Positions 52,601 to 61,642 of a DNA stretch of 64,000 nt are shown here, piece after piece. The notes beneath the pieces are model-generated. The model saw only the letters and a program-made list of their open reading frames with translations, was not told the DNA's origin and did not search any database. The first letter of the stretch is position 1; every line of letters begins with the position of its first letter. Made by a program: the position numbers and the translations under genes. The stretch comes from Streptomyces sp. NBC_00582. Its GTDB lineage: Bacteria; Actinomycetota; Actinomycetes; Streptomycetales; Streptomycetaceae. Location of the stretch: contig NZ_CP107772.1 of the NCBI RefSeq assembly GCF_036345155.1, positions 2,232,001 to 2,296,000 of the forward strand. Reading direction: 5' to 3'.

Positions 52601-53430
52601 TCAGTCGTCGTGGCCGAGCCGCAGGTCGTGCCCGGTGCGGCCGCCGCCGGAGATCTTCAGGACGCCGGCGACGGGCGGGTGTCCGGTGGCGATGAGGGTG
52701 TACTCGCCCGAGGACAGGTCGACGAAGCGGAAGGCGCCGTCGGGGCCGGTGGTGAGGGTGTCGAGGACGTGGCCCGCCGCGTCGAGGAGGGTCACGCGCG
52801 TCGTCGACGGCGCGTCCGCCGGTGGCGCGGACGGTGCCGCGGATCACGGAGCCGCCGGCGAGTTCGACGTCCTGGCGGGCCTCGGGCGAGGATGCGTCCG
52901 GTCACGGTCCCGGGCTCCGTTTAGGCGCTGGGGCGGGAGGCGGCCCCGGTCGGCAGGGGGGTCTCCTTGAGGAGGCGGGCGAGGAGCAGCCCGAGCAGCG
53001 GCACCGGGACGAGGAGGAGGAAGATCCACGGCGGGATGTCGGCGTACGCGCCCGTGTGGGCGTCGCGCCGGGCCGGGGGCAGGGTGCGCAGGAGGTGCGG
53101 AACGAGGGAGCGGAGGTCGGGCGGGGCCGGCCGCCGTGGGGGCGGGCGGGCGGTCGGCGATTGTGTCGGTGAGGAGGGCGCCGGAGAGGGCGGTGGCGCC
53201 GAGCAGGCGGAGGCAGGTGTGGGCCGTGGGGGCGGGCGGGCGGGCGGCGATTGTGTCGGTGAGGAGGGCGCCGGAGAGGGCGGTGGCGCCGAGCAGGCGG
53301 AGCCAGGTGTGGGCCGTGGTGGCGGCGGCGCGGTCGACGGGGGTGCGGCGTGGCGCACGGCGGGCAGGAGGGCGGGCGTCGCCAGGCCGACGCCGGCGCC
53401 GAAGGGGTCCCGCCCATGTGCCGCCCCCCT
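52601..53430 (-). pseudogene. Broken MFS transporter with C-terminal carboxypeptidase-regulatory-like domain
   Basis: Read on the minus strand, different frames give MFS pieces: GAGVGLATPALLPAVRHAAP (near 53400), AHTWLRLLGATALSGALLTD (duplicated), and the terminal helix PPWIFLLLVPVPLLGLLLAR. After a stop at about 52921 come the regulatory-domain pieces VELAGGSVIRGTVRATGGRA and, in a shifted frame, VTLLDAAGHVLDTLTTGPDG through GEYTLIATGHPPVAG. Intact Streptomyces proteins join a 14-TM MFS domain to several such beta-sandwich repeats. Most of the N-terminal MFS half is missing and at least three frame changes are present. Confidence 0.7.
53134..53313. repeat. 90-bp tandem duplication
   Basis: Two head-to-tail copies of 90 bp (53134-53223, 53224-53313), nearly identical with only a few mismatches. 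Read on the minus strand each encodes the 30-residue MFS segment that includes LRLLGATALSGALLTDTI. The copies are too alike to be old. Confidence 0.93.
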
Positions 53431-53567
53431 CGTCGCACCTGCCGCACGGTTCCCGCGTGAAGCGGCAACTCGGCGCAGGCGCGACGGGTTACGGCGCCGT
53501 TCCGGTCGTCGGGGCAATCCACCCGTACCGGTGGGGGCGCCGGGGGGCGGTCGTCGGCCGGGGGTGG

Positions 53568-54011
53568 TTACTTCTCGACCTCGGTGGCGAGCTTGGCGAG
53601 GACCTCGTCGTAGATACGGGCGAGGCCCTTGGGGGCGAAGGTCCGCTCGAAGAAGCCGCCGATGCCGCCGGCGCCCTTCCAGGTGGTGGTGACGACCACG
53701 CGGGCCTTGCCCTCGCCGGCCGGGGTGACGCGCCAGACGGTGACCATGGAGGAGTTGCGGTCCTTCTCGACGAGCTCGCCGTCGGTGGGCTCGGTGACCT
53801 CCAGGAGGCAGTCGCGGACGCGCTTGCTGGTGGCCTGGAGCTTCCAGTGGACGAGGGTGCCCTCGCCGTCGCCGCCCTCGCGCACCTCGTACTCGCTGAA
53901 GTGGGCGGGCAGCAGGTTCGCGCGCGTGCCGCTGTAGTCGGCGAGCGTGTCGAACACCTTGTCGGGGTCCGCCGCGACGACCCGCTCGGTGGTGGCCTCG
54001 ACCTGCGCCAT
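53568..54011 (-). CDS. SRPBCC-family protein
   Basis: 147 aa from the ATG at 54009-54011 with GGAGG upstream. START-like fold with VEATTERVVAADPDKVFDTL, NLLPAHFSEYEVREGG, VVVTTTWKGAGGIGGFFERT and a final helix (YDEVLAKLATEVEK). The family binds hydrophobic ligands or acts in polyketide cyclisation; this member is a typical stand-alone hypothetical. It is divergent from the SOS-type radical SAM gene. Confidence 0.88.
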   Translation of the reverse strand: MAQVEATTERVVAADPDKVFDTLADYSGTRANLLPAHFSEYEVREGGDGEGTLVHWKLQATSKRVRDCLLEVTEPTDGELVEKDRNSSMVTVWRVTPAGEGKARVVVTTTWKGAGGIGGFFERTFAPKGLARIYDEVLAKLATEVEK

Positions 54012-54166
54012 GAAGTTCCTCCAGGTCCGTGTTGCTCGGGGGTGCTCGGGGTTTCCGGGGCGGGGCAAGCCAACCACCCCGCTCCACGGCCGCCCAAATC
54101 GGGGTGGGGGAAACGATCAGGGGGTGGTCGAAACGCCGAGGCAGACGCCCGTTCGCACGATCATGG

Positions 54167-54178
54167 GAACAGATGTTC
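54167..54178 (+). promoter_or_regulatory. LexA (SOS) box
   Basis: GAACAGATGTTC matches the actinobacterial/Gram-positive SOS box GAAC-N4-GTTC perfectly, 45 nt upstream of the radical SAM start. The mycobacterial orthologue Rv2578c is, as I recall, in the LexA regulon, which agrees with the site. Confidence 0.8.
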
Positions 54179-54222
54179 TATTGTGGGTTCAGGTGCATGG
54201 GCACTGCTACCGAGGAGGCGTC

Positions 54223-55302
54223 ATGCGCTGGGACAACCTCGCCCCGGAATCCCGCCACGACCGGGCGGCGGACCCCGCGCTGTTCGGCGCGGACGCGGTC
54301 ACGACCCGGACGTTCGACACGCCCGAGTTCGCCGGGATCACGTTCCACGAGGTCCGGGCGCGCACGGTCCTCAACCGGGTGCCGGGCGCCTCCCGGATGC
54401 CGTTCGAATGGACGGTGAACCCCTACCGGGGCTGCACGCACGCGTGCGTCTACTGTTTCGCCCGCAAGACGCACAGCTATCTGGACCTGGACACCGGGAT
54501 CGGCTTCGACACCCAGATAGTCGTCAAGGTGAACGCACCCGAGGTGCTGCGCCGCCAGCTCGCCTCGCCGCGCTGGCACGGGGACCACGTGGCGATGGGC
54601 ACGAACGTCGACTGCTACCAGCGCGCGGAGGGCCGCTACCGGCTGATGCCGGGCATCCTGTCCGCCCTGCGCGACCACGCGAACCCCTACTCGATCCTGA
54701 CCAAGGGCACGCTGATCCTGCGCGACCTGGATCTGCTGAAGCAGTCCGCCGAGGTGACCGACGTCGGCCTCTCCGTCTCGGTCGGCTTCACCGACACCGA
54801 GCTGTGGCGCACCGTGGAGCCGGGCACCCCGGCCCCCGAGCGGCGACTGGACGTCGTACGGACCTTCACCGCGCACGGTCTGGGCGTCGGGGTGCTGATG
54901 GCGCCGGTGATCCCGTTCCTCTCCGACGAGCCGGCCCAACTGCGGGCCACCGTACGGGCGATCGCGGCGGCCGGGGCCACCTCCGTCACCCCGCTCGTGC
55001 TGCATCTGCGGCCCGGGGCACGCGAGTGGTTCATGGCCTGGCTCGGGCAGCACCACCCGTATCTGGTGCGGCGCTACGAGCGGCTGTACGCGGACGGCGC
55101 CTACGCCCCGAAGTGGTACCAGCGCCGGATCACCCGTCAGGTGCACGAACTGGCCCAGGAGTACGGCATCGGGCCCGCGCCCGCCGGGATGCCGCGCCGG
55201 ATCCGGCCGCCGCAGCAGGAGGAGGGGCCCACGCCGGAGCACGCGCCCGCGGCCGCGCCGGAGCACACCTCCTCGGGACCGACCCAGCTCACCCTGATCT
55301 GA
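54223..55302 (+). CDS. Rv2578c-family radical SAM protein
   Basis: 359 aa. The [4Fe-4S] cluster cysteines are Cys71, Cys75 and Cys78 in PYRGCTHACVYCFARKTH. Downstream VSVGFTDTELWRTVEPGTPA and MAPVIPFLSDEPAQ follow the barrel. The sequence is close to the Rv2578c family, related to spore-photoproduct-lyase-like proteins that are linked to DNA repair. The C-terminal 60 residues are Pro/Glu-rich and end TQLTLI. ATG at 54223 with CGAGGAGG upstream. SOS box at 54167 suggests DNA-damage induction. Confidence 0.92.
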   Translation: MRWDNLAPESRHDRAADPALFGADAVTTRTFDTPEFAGITFHEVRARTVLNRVPGASRMPFEWTVNPYRGCTHACVYCFARKTHSYLDLDTGIGFDTQIVVKVNAPEVLRRQLASPRWHGDHVAMGTNVDCYQRAEGRYRLMPGILSALRDHANPYSILTKGTLILRDLDLLKQSAEVTDVGLSVSVGFTDTELWRTVEPGTPAPERRLDVVRTFTAHGLGVGVLMAPVIPFLSDEPAQLRATVRAIAAAGATSVTPLVLHLRPGAREWFMAWLGQHHPYLVRRYERLYADGAYAPKWYQRRITRQVHELAQEYGIGPAPAGMPRRIRPPQQEEGPTPEHAPAAAPEHTSSGPTQLTLI

Positions 55303-55446
55303 GCGCGTCCGAGCGCATCCCGCGCCCAATCGGGTCAACTCTCCGCGCCGTACGTATGTCCGGACGATCTTTTCGGGACGATGCCGCGAGGGCCGTGAGC
55401 GACGCGGCCCGGCCCTCGAGGGCCACCTCCGTCCTGGGAGGACTCC

Positions 55447-57015
55447 TTGAACACTCGCGCAGCCGTGCTGTGCGCCACCGCCGTCGTCCTGGCCGGAACC
55501 GTCACGGCCCTGCCGGCCGGCGCGGCCTCCGCGCCCGCCGCTCCGACGGCGAGACTCACCTGGAAGACCTGCGCCACCACCGACCAGCCGACACTGCAGT
55601 GCGCGTCGCTGAAGGTGCCGCTCGACCACGACGACCCGGGCGGGGAGCGGATCACCCTGGCGCTCTCCCGTGTCCCGCACACCGCGAAGAGGTACCAGGG
55701 ACCGCTGCTGGTCAACCCCGGCGGGCCCGGCGGGCGGGGGCTGTCCCTCGCCGGGTTCGTCGCCTCGTCGCTGCCGAAGGCGGTCGCCGCCCAGTACGAC
55801 GTCATCGGCTTCGACCCGCGCGGGGTGGGCAAAAGCACCCCGGCCCTCGACTGCGCCCCCGGCCACTTCGGCCCCGTGCGGCCGGACTCCGTACCGGTCA
55901 CCGAGGCGGTCGAGGAGGCCAACCTGAAGCGGGCGCGGTCCTTCGCGAAGGCCTGCTCCACCAAGTACGCGCGCGTGCTGCCGTACATCGACACGGTCAG
56001 CGCGGTCCGCGACATGGACGCGATCCGCGCCGCCACCGGTGCGCCGCGGCTGAACTACTTCGGCTACTCGTACGGCACGTACCTCGGCGCGGTCTACGCC
56101 AAGCTGTACCCGCGGCGGGTGCGGCGGCTGGTCCTGGACTCGATCGTCGACCCCACGGGCGTCTGGTACGACGACAACCTCACCCAGGATCTCGCGTTCA
56201 ACGACCGCCACCGGGCGCTGATGGCGTGGATCGCCCGGTACGACACCACGTACCGGCTCGGCGGCGACCCGGCCGAGGTCGAGGCGAAGTGGTACGCGAT
56301 GCGGGCGGCGCTGGCCCGCACGCCGGCGGGCGGCACGGTGGGCGCCGCCGAGCTGGAGGACACCTTCCTGCCGGGCGGCTACTACAACGGCTACTGGCCC
56401 CACCTCGCCAAGGCGTTCGCGGCGTACGTCAACGACAAGAACGCCGATCCGCTGGTGCAGGCGTACAAGAACTTCGCCGCCGTGGACGCCTCCGGGGACA
56501 ACGGGTACAGCGTCTACACCTCGGTGCAGTGCCGGGACGCCCACTGGCCGCGCGACTGGGAGGAGTGGCGCTCGGACAACTGGGAGACGTACCGGAAGGC
56601 GCCCTTCATGGCCTGGAACAACGGCTGGTACAACGCGCCGTGCGCGTTCTGGCCGACCCGGTCGCGGGGGCCGGTGGACATCACCAACGGCGCCCTGCCG
56701 CCCGCCCTTCTCTTCCAGGCGACGGACGACGCGGCCACCCCGTACGAGGGCGGCGCCACCGTCCACGCCCTGCTGCACGGCTCCCGCCTCGTGGTCGAGC
56801 AGGGCGGCGGGAACCACGGCATCACCCTGAGCGGCAACAGCTGCCTGGACCAGCACCTCGCGGCCTATCTGACCGACGGCACGGTCCCGCACGGCACGGG
56901 AGCGGTGGACGCGGTCTGCAAGGCCCAGCCGGACCCGAAGCCCCTGACCGGAAAGGTGGCCTCCCCCACCGCCCACGGCTCGACCCTGCACGGCCTCCTG
57001 GGCTTCCGCGGCTGA
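55447..57015 (+). CDS. Secreted alpha/beta-hydrolase peptidase (tripeptidyl aminopeptidase-like)
   Basis: 522 aa. A signal peptide (about residues 1-30, VLCATAVVLAGTVTALPAG then A-rich) leads to an S33 hydrolase domain. The nucleophile is Ser208 in YFGYSYGTYLGAVYA. WKTCATTDQPTLQCASLKVP and the C-terminal TAP-like region with LLFQATDDAATPYEGG and QGGGNHGITLSGNSCL (catalytic His) identify the tripeptidyl aminopeptidase-like family. It probably trims peptides outside the cell. TTG at 55447 with GGGAGGA upstream. Confidence 0.92.
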   Translation: MNTRAAVLCATAVVLAGTVTALPAGAASAPAAPTARLTWKTCATTDQPTLQCASLKVPLDHDDPGGERITLALSRVPHTAKRYQGPLLVNPGGPGGRGLSLAGFVASSLPKAVAAQYDVIGFDPRGVGKSTPALDCAPGHFGPVRPDSVPVTEAVEEANLKRARSFAKACSTKYARVLPYIDTVSAVRDMDAIRAATGAPRLNYFGYSYGTYLGAVYAKLYPRRVRRLVLDSIVDPTGVWYDDNLTQDLAFNDRHRALMAWIARYDTTYRLGGDPAEVEAKWYAMRAALARTPAGGTVGAAELEDTFLPGGYYNGYWPHLAKAFAAYVNDKNADPLVQAYKNFAAVDASGDNGYSVYTSVQCRDAHWPRDWEEWRSDNWETYRKAPFMAWNNGWYNAPCAFWPTRSRGPVDITNGALPPALLFQATDDAATPYEGGATVHALLHGSRLVVEQGGGNHGITLSGNSCLDQHLAAYLTDGTVPHGTGAVDAVCKAQPDPKPLTGKVASPTAHGSTLHGLLGFRG

Positions 57016-57469
57016 GACCGAGGAGAACGCGGACCCGCCGCCGTCGACAGCCGGAGGCCGACGCCGCGCTGAGGGGGGACACACAGCGCGGCACCGACGG
57101 GGGCAAGGCGCACGTGGCTCCGGGCCCGCGTCGGCCGGGCCGACCCCGCGCAGGCCGACACCGGCCGGGCGGCGGGGCGCAGCCCCGCATGGCAGAAGCG
57201 GGCCGCACAGCCCGCCACTGGCGGGCCCGCGTCGGCCCGGTCGGGTCGCGCGGGGCGCAGCCCGGCGTCGGTCGGGACGGGAGGGACGACGGGCGTTCGC
57301 GGGGTCGCCGCGCCGTCAAACGGGGGCGCGGCCCGGCGTAGCGGAGGCGGGGCGCGCGGCCCGGCGCCGACGGGCCCGCGTCGGCCCGGGCGAGTGGTGC
57401 AGCCTCCGCGGGCCGGGGCGGGGGCCCGTGGTGGGTGGGGCGGCGGTGTGGGTGGCGGGCGGGGGCCGT
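57016..57469. other. Repeat-rich convergent intergenic region
   Basis: GC above the window average. The phrase GGGCCCGCGTCGGCC occurs three times (about 57121, 57226 and 57378), and several GCGGGGCGCAGCCC/GCCCGGCG hairpins follow. No credible gene. It separates the peptidase from the convergent HEAT-repeat gene and probably terminates both. Confidence 0.6.
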
Positions 57470-58045
57470 TCAGCGTTGGTGGGGGATGCGGGCCAGTGCG
57501 TGGACGGCGGCCTCGGCGAGGGGTGGGTGGGCCAGGGCCTCGTTCAGGACGGGGCGGGCGCGGGCGTCGCCGAGGGTGCCGAGGCCCTCCACACAGGCGA
57601 GGGCCACCCTGCGGTAGGGGTCCTGCGGGGTCAGCCGGCGCCGCAGGGTGGTGATCAGCGCGGGGACCGACTCCGGGGCGCGCAGCTCCACCAGGAGGCG
57701 GACGGGGTGCAGGGCGTAGGCGACGCGCAGTTCGTTGGTGGCGAGGGCGGCCGCGGCCCGGGCCGTACGGGGGTCGCCGAGACGGGCCAGTGCGTAGGCG
57801 GCGGAGGCGCAACGCGGCGGGTCGCGGTGGTTGAGCAGCAGGACGAGCGCCTCGAAGGCGCGCCGGTCGCCCCCGAGCCCCAGCCGGAACGCGGCCACCT
57901 CGCGGGCCCACAGGGGCCGGCCCGACTCGGTGAGCACGCCCGCCAGTTCGTCGTGGTCCGCGTGGGCCGCCAGCCGCTCGTAGGCCTCCGTGCCGCCGGA
58001 CTCGTGCCGTAAGCGTTCCGTGAGGGAGCGCAACTCTTCGTCCAT
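57470..58045 (-). CDS. HEAT-repeat protein
   Basis: 191 aa, all helical. Repeating helical pairs such as WAREVAAFRLGLGGDRRAFE, CASAAYALARLGDPRTARAA and RRVALACVEGLGTLGDARAR fit five or so HEAT-type repeats. No catalytic motif. Such Streptomyces proteins are thought to be binding adaptors. ATG at 58043-58045. Confidence 0.8.
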   Translation of the reverse strand: MDEELRSLTERLRHESGGTEAYERLAAHADHDELAGVLTESGRPLWAREVAAFRLGLGGDRRAFEALVLLLNHRDPPRCASAAYALARLGDPRTARAAAALATNELRVAYALHPVRLLVELRAPESVPALITTLRRRLTPQDPYRRVALACVEGLGTLGDARARPVLNEALAHPPLAEAAVHALARIPHQR

Positions 58046-58700
58046 GGTCCGAGCCTAGGGGAGCCGCCGGGGGCAGGGCGGACGCACGGCGCGCGACGGC
58101 GCATGGAAGCACAACTGAGCGCATTCGGGGCCGTATCGAGAGCCCCGTCAGGGGCGCGAACACTCTCACACCGCGCCCCCGGCGCGCGCCTCCCCCTCCC
58201 CGCACGGCCCCTTCCCGACCGATGACGTGCGGCAATGACGCGGACCCCGGACGGCGGCGGCGGGCCGGAACGCACAGCTCCGCGCACGCACGGTCATGTT
58301 CGGCCACTTCTCGACGCAGCGCCGTTCGCACCAGTGAATCGCGCCATCCGAAAGACATGACCAAGGACATCAGTACTATCCCGTCAACAGCACGACAGAG
58401 CCGCTCAACACCGAAAGGAACGGCTTCTGTTGACGCGCTCCCGCCTGCCCCCGGCCCCACACGGCGGGCCGTGAGAAAGTGATCGAAAGCGTTGCTACCG
58501 ATAAGTAACGAGCCATCGGACGGCGGCGGGTCCGAAGGACCCTGAACGAATGAGTCCGACCGCCGGACGGCTCCCGCTCGTCCTGCGGCTCACGTCAGCC
58601 CACCCGTGCACGGCGGCCGGACGTTCGCGCCCGTGCTCACCGGCCCGGCGACCCCGGCCCCCTGACGCCCCCGCCCCACTCGCACAGAAAGCGCACGCCG
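58046..58700. other. Intergenic region with possible operator
   Basis: Holds the divergent promoters of the HEAT gene and the membrane protein gene. A 19-bp imperfect palindrome GTTGCTACCGATAAGTAAC lies at 58491-58509. A TTG-started 14-codon frame (TRSRLPPAPHGG) after GAAAGGAACGG at about 58410-58480 could be a leader peptide, but I cannot support it as a gene. AT content rises between 58360 and 58420. Confidence 0.45.
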
Positions 58701-59279
58701 ATGGCCCCTCACGGCACCCCCGAGTACGAGGACCCCGCGCACCACGACGCCGTGCCGGAGCAGCACCCCTCGACGGCCATACCCGGGCCCCGCCCGGAAC
58801 CGGGCACCCCCTCCCCCGCCTCCCCGCCCTCCCACGGTGCGGAACCCCGCACCGACCCGCAGGCGCCCTTCGACACACCCGACATCCACGTCGGCCTCCC
58901 CGCACCCCGCCCCCCGCACCCCCGGCGGACCGAGGGCCATCACCTCGCACCCCCGGCCTCCCCCGCCGCCCGCCAGCACCCCGTACCGAGCGACCACCCC
59001 CCGGCTCCCGCCCGCCCGGGCCGCGCCCTGCGGGTCCTGAGGTGGCTGATGGCCCTGCTGATCGCCGTCGCCCTCGCCTGCGTCTGCCTGGCCGTCCACC
59101 AGATGATGCGCGACTCCCTGTTCGCCAACACCTATGTCGGCCTGGCCGGAGTGGCGGCGGCCGGCGTCGGCGCCTGCGCTCCCGCCTACGTCCACCTCCT
59201 CCGCCGAAGGGACGCCCCGCACGCCCCCGGCGCACCGGACACCCCCGGCGCACCGGACCGCCCTGACAAGGGCGCCTGA
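58701..59279 (+). CDS. Proline-rich membrane protein, 192 aa
   Basis: The ATG at 58701 opens a protein with a long disordered N-terminus rich in Pro, His and Glu (about 110 residues), then two transmembrane helices (LMALLIAVALACVCLAVHQM and NTYVGLAGVAAAGVGACAPA) and a short Pro/Asp tail. The layout suits a Streptomyces membrane protein with a cytosolic proline-rich region. No recognised domain. The ribosome binding site is weak (AGAAAGCGC), so the start is uncertain. Confidence 0.65.
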   Translation: MAPHGTPEYEDPAHHDAVPEQHPSTAIPGPRPEPGTPSPASPPSHGAEPRTDPQAPFDTPDIHVGLPAPRPPHPRRTEGHHLAPPASPAARQHPVPSDHPPAPARPGRALRVLRWLMALLIAVALACVCLAVHQMMRDSLFANTYVGLAGVAAAGVGACAPAYVHLLRRRDAPHAPGAPDTPGAPDRPDKGA

Positions 59280-59676
59280 CACCGCACGGCGGCCGCCGGC
59301 GCCGACGGCCCGAAGCGAAACAGGTCACATCACCGGGGGCTGGCGCGCTCGTTACTCCCCGGTTAAGCTCATACGAGCGAGTCACCCACTCGTTCTCACT
59401 CCTCGCGGCGGCCTGGTGACGCAGCCTCCGCGAGAGAAGTCGGTTCGGTATCACGTACCGACGCACGACCCGGCCACGGGACAGGGCCGGTCGGATATCC
59501 CGTTCGTCCGCAGGGCGTTGTGCGCGCCCCCGGCGACCGGCACCGGGCGTGTGCGCTCGTAGCCCGGCACCACCCGCAACCCGTTTTCCGCACCCGGTGC
59601 GCCCAGGCCTTTCAGAGGCTCCCTCGGCGCACCCGGGGGCGTTCCCAGTCGTCACCTCTTCTTCTGGAGTCCCGCG
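59280..59676. other. Promoter region of the 3-hydroxyacyl-CoA dehydrogenase gene
   Basis: No gene seen. Contains GTTACTCCCCGGTTAAG at 59351, which shares GTTACT-N3-CGGT with the reverse complement of the palindrome at 58491, and a GC-poor stretch CTCATACGAGCGAG nearby. Both look like operator material. The last 60 bp are C-rich up to the ribosome binding site CTTCTGGAGTCC. Confidence 0.45.
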
Positions 59677-61482
59677 ATGGCCACTCCCCTCTCCGACACC
59701 TCCCTGTCCCCGCTCCGGACGATCGCCGTCGTCGGCCTCGGCACCATGGGCACCGGCATCGCCGAGGTCCTCGCCCAGGCCGGCCGTGAGGTGATCGGCA
59801 TCGACATCAGCGAGGAGCGCACCGCCCGCTCCCTCGCCGCCCTGGAGGCCTCCACCGCCCGTGCCGTGGGGCGCGGCCGGCTCACCGAGGCCGAGCGCGC
59901 CGACGCCCTCGCCCGGGTCCGCACCGCCACCGACCTGCGCGCGGCGGCCGACGCCGACCTGGTGATCGAGGTGGCCCCGGAGTCGTACGAGATCAAGCAG
60001 CAGATCGTCCGTGAACTGGACGGGATCGTGCGGCCCGAGACGATCCTCGCGACCGGCACCAACGCCCTGTCCGTGACCCGGCTCGCCGCCGAGTCCGCGC
60101 GCCCGGAGCGCGTCCTCGGCCTGCACTTCTTCAACCCGGCGCCCGCGATGAAGCTGGTCGAGGTCGTCTCCTCGGTGCTGACCGCGCCGGCCGCCGTCAC
60201 CGCCGTCACCCAGCTCGCCCTCGACCTCGGCAAGGAGCCGGTCGCGGTCGGCGACCGCCCCGGATTCGTCGCGGACGGGCTGCTGTTCGGCTACCTCAAC
60301 CAGGCCGCCGCGATGTACGAGGCGCGCTACGCCTCCCGTGAGGACATCGACGCGGCGATGCGGCTCGGCTGCGGACTGCCCATGGGCCCGCTGGCGCTGC
60401 TCGACCTGATCGGCGTCGACACGGCCCGTACGGTGCTGGAGGCGATGTACGCCGAGTCCCGCGACCGGCTGCACGCGCCCGCCCCGATCCTCAAGCAGCT
60501 CAGCGAGGCCGGTCTGACGGGCCGTAAGGCGGGCCGCGGCTTCTACACCTACGAGGCGCCGGGCAGCGCGACCGTCGTCGCGGACACGCTGACGCCCGTC
60601 GCCGGAGCGTCCGGCACCCCCGGCCGCGAGGTCCGCAGCGTCGGAGTCGCCGGCTCCGGCACGATGGCCTCCGGGATCGCCGAGGTGTTCGCCAAGGCCG
60701 GCTACGACGTCGTCCTCGCCGCCCGCAGCGAGGAGAAGGCGCAGACCGCGAAGGCCCGCATCGGCAAGAACCTGGCGCGCTCGGTCGACAAGGGCCGGAT
60801 GACCGCCGAGGCCGCCGCGCAGACCCTGGAGCGGATCACCCCGGCCGGGAGCTACGACACCTTCGCCGACGTCGACCTGGCCGTCGAGGCGGTCGCCGAG
60901 GCCCTGGAGATCAAGCGGCAGCTCTTCGCGACCTTCGACAAGGTCTGCAAGCCGGGTGCCGTCCTGGCCACCACCACCTCGTCGCTGCCGGTCGTCGCCT
61001 GCGCCCGCGCCACCTCGCGCCCGCAGGACGTCATCGGGATGCACTTCTTCAACCCGGCGCCCGCCATGAAGCTCGTCGAGGTCGTCCGTACGGTGTTGAC
61101 GGCCGAGGACGTCCACGCGACCGTTCACGAGGTCTGCGGACGGATCAGGAAGCACGCCGTCGACTGCGGCGACCGTGCGGGGTTCATCGTGAACGCCCTG
61201 CTGTTCCCGTACCTCAACAACGCGATCAAGATGGTGCAGGAGCACTACGCGTCCCTGGACGACATCGACGCCGCGATGAAGCTCGGCGGCGGCTACCCGA
61301 TGGGTCCGTTCGAACTGCTCGACGTCGTCGGGCTGGACGTCTCCCTCGCGATCGAGAAGGTCCTGCACCGCGAGTTCCGCGACCCGGGCCTCGCCCCCGC
61401 CCCGCTCCTGGAGCACCTGGTGGCCGCGGGCTGCCTCGGCCGCAAGACGGGCCGGGGTTTCCGCGAATATGCCCGCCGCTGA
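59677..61482 (+). CDS. 3-hydroxyacyl-CoA dehydrogenase, tandem two-domain form
   Basis: 601 aa, two complete 3HCDH units in one chain. Unit 1: GLGTMGTG at 20-27 binds NAD, LHFFNPAPAMKLVEV holds the catalytic His, and NQAAAMYEARYASREDID begins the C-terminal domain. Unit 2 (from about 320): GSGTMASG, MHFFNPAPAMKLVEV and PYLNNAIKMVQEHYASLDD. Each unit is roughly 280-290 aa, the size of 3-hydroxybutyryl-CoA dehydrogenase. In S. coelicolor the orthologue (SCO6475 as I recall) lies beside ccr, consistent with the ethylmalonyl-CoA/butyryl-CoA route. ATG at 59677. Confidence 0.92.
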   Translation: MATPLSDTSLSPLRTIAVVGLGTMGTGIAEVLAQAGREVIGIDISEERTARSLAALEASTARAVGRGRLTEAERADALARVRTATDLRAAADADLVIEVAPESYEIKQQIVRELDGIVRPETILATGTNALSVTRLAAESARPERVLGLHFFNPAPAMKLVEVVSSVLTAPAAVTAVTQLALDLGKEPVAVGDRPGFVADGLLFGYLNQAAAMYEARYASREDIDAAMRLGCGLPMGPLALLDLIGVDTARTVLEAMYAESRDRLHAPAPILKQLSEAGLTGRKAGRGFYTYEAPGSATVVADTLTPVAGASGTPGREVRSVGVAGSGTMASGIAEVFAKAGYDVVLAARSEEKAQTAKARIGKNLARSVDKGRMTAEAAAQTLERITPAGSYDTFADVDLAVEAVAEALEIKRQLFATFDKVCKPGAVLATTTSSLPVVACARATSRPQDVIGMHFFNPAPAMKLVEVVRTVLTAEDVHATVHEVCGRIRKHAVDCGDRAGFIVNALLFPYLNNAIKMVQEHYASLDDIDAAMKLGGGYPMGPFELLDVVGLDVSLAIEKVLHREFRDPGLAPAPLLEHLVAAGCLGRKTGRGFREYARR

Positions 61483-61642
61483 CGGCGTCGGCGACTGGTT
61501 CGAAGGCGACCGGGACTGGGGCGGACTGCTCGACCCCGGCGGGCCCCTCGCGCCCGCCGGGCCCGCCTCCGCCCCGCCCGCCGGGGGCGGGGGAAACCCC
61601 GGACCTGCGCACCGAGCTGCGCACATGCAGTACGTTCGGGGC

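Noticed and set aside
54178..57084. Long minus-strand frame across the radical SAM and peptidase genes
   Set aside because: It spans two well-supported plus-strand genes and the intergenic gap, and has Arg/Val/Asp composition typical of antisense.
58222..58482. Small plus-strand gene of 86 codons
   Set aside because: No ribosome binding site before its ATG, no family resemblance, and Ser/Arg-rich composition with an unclear start.
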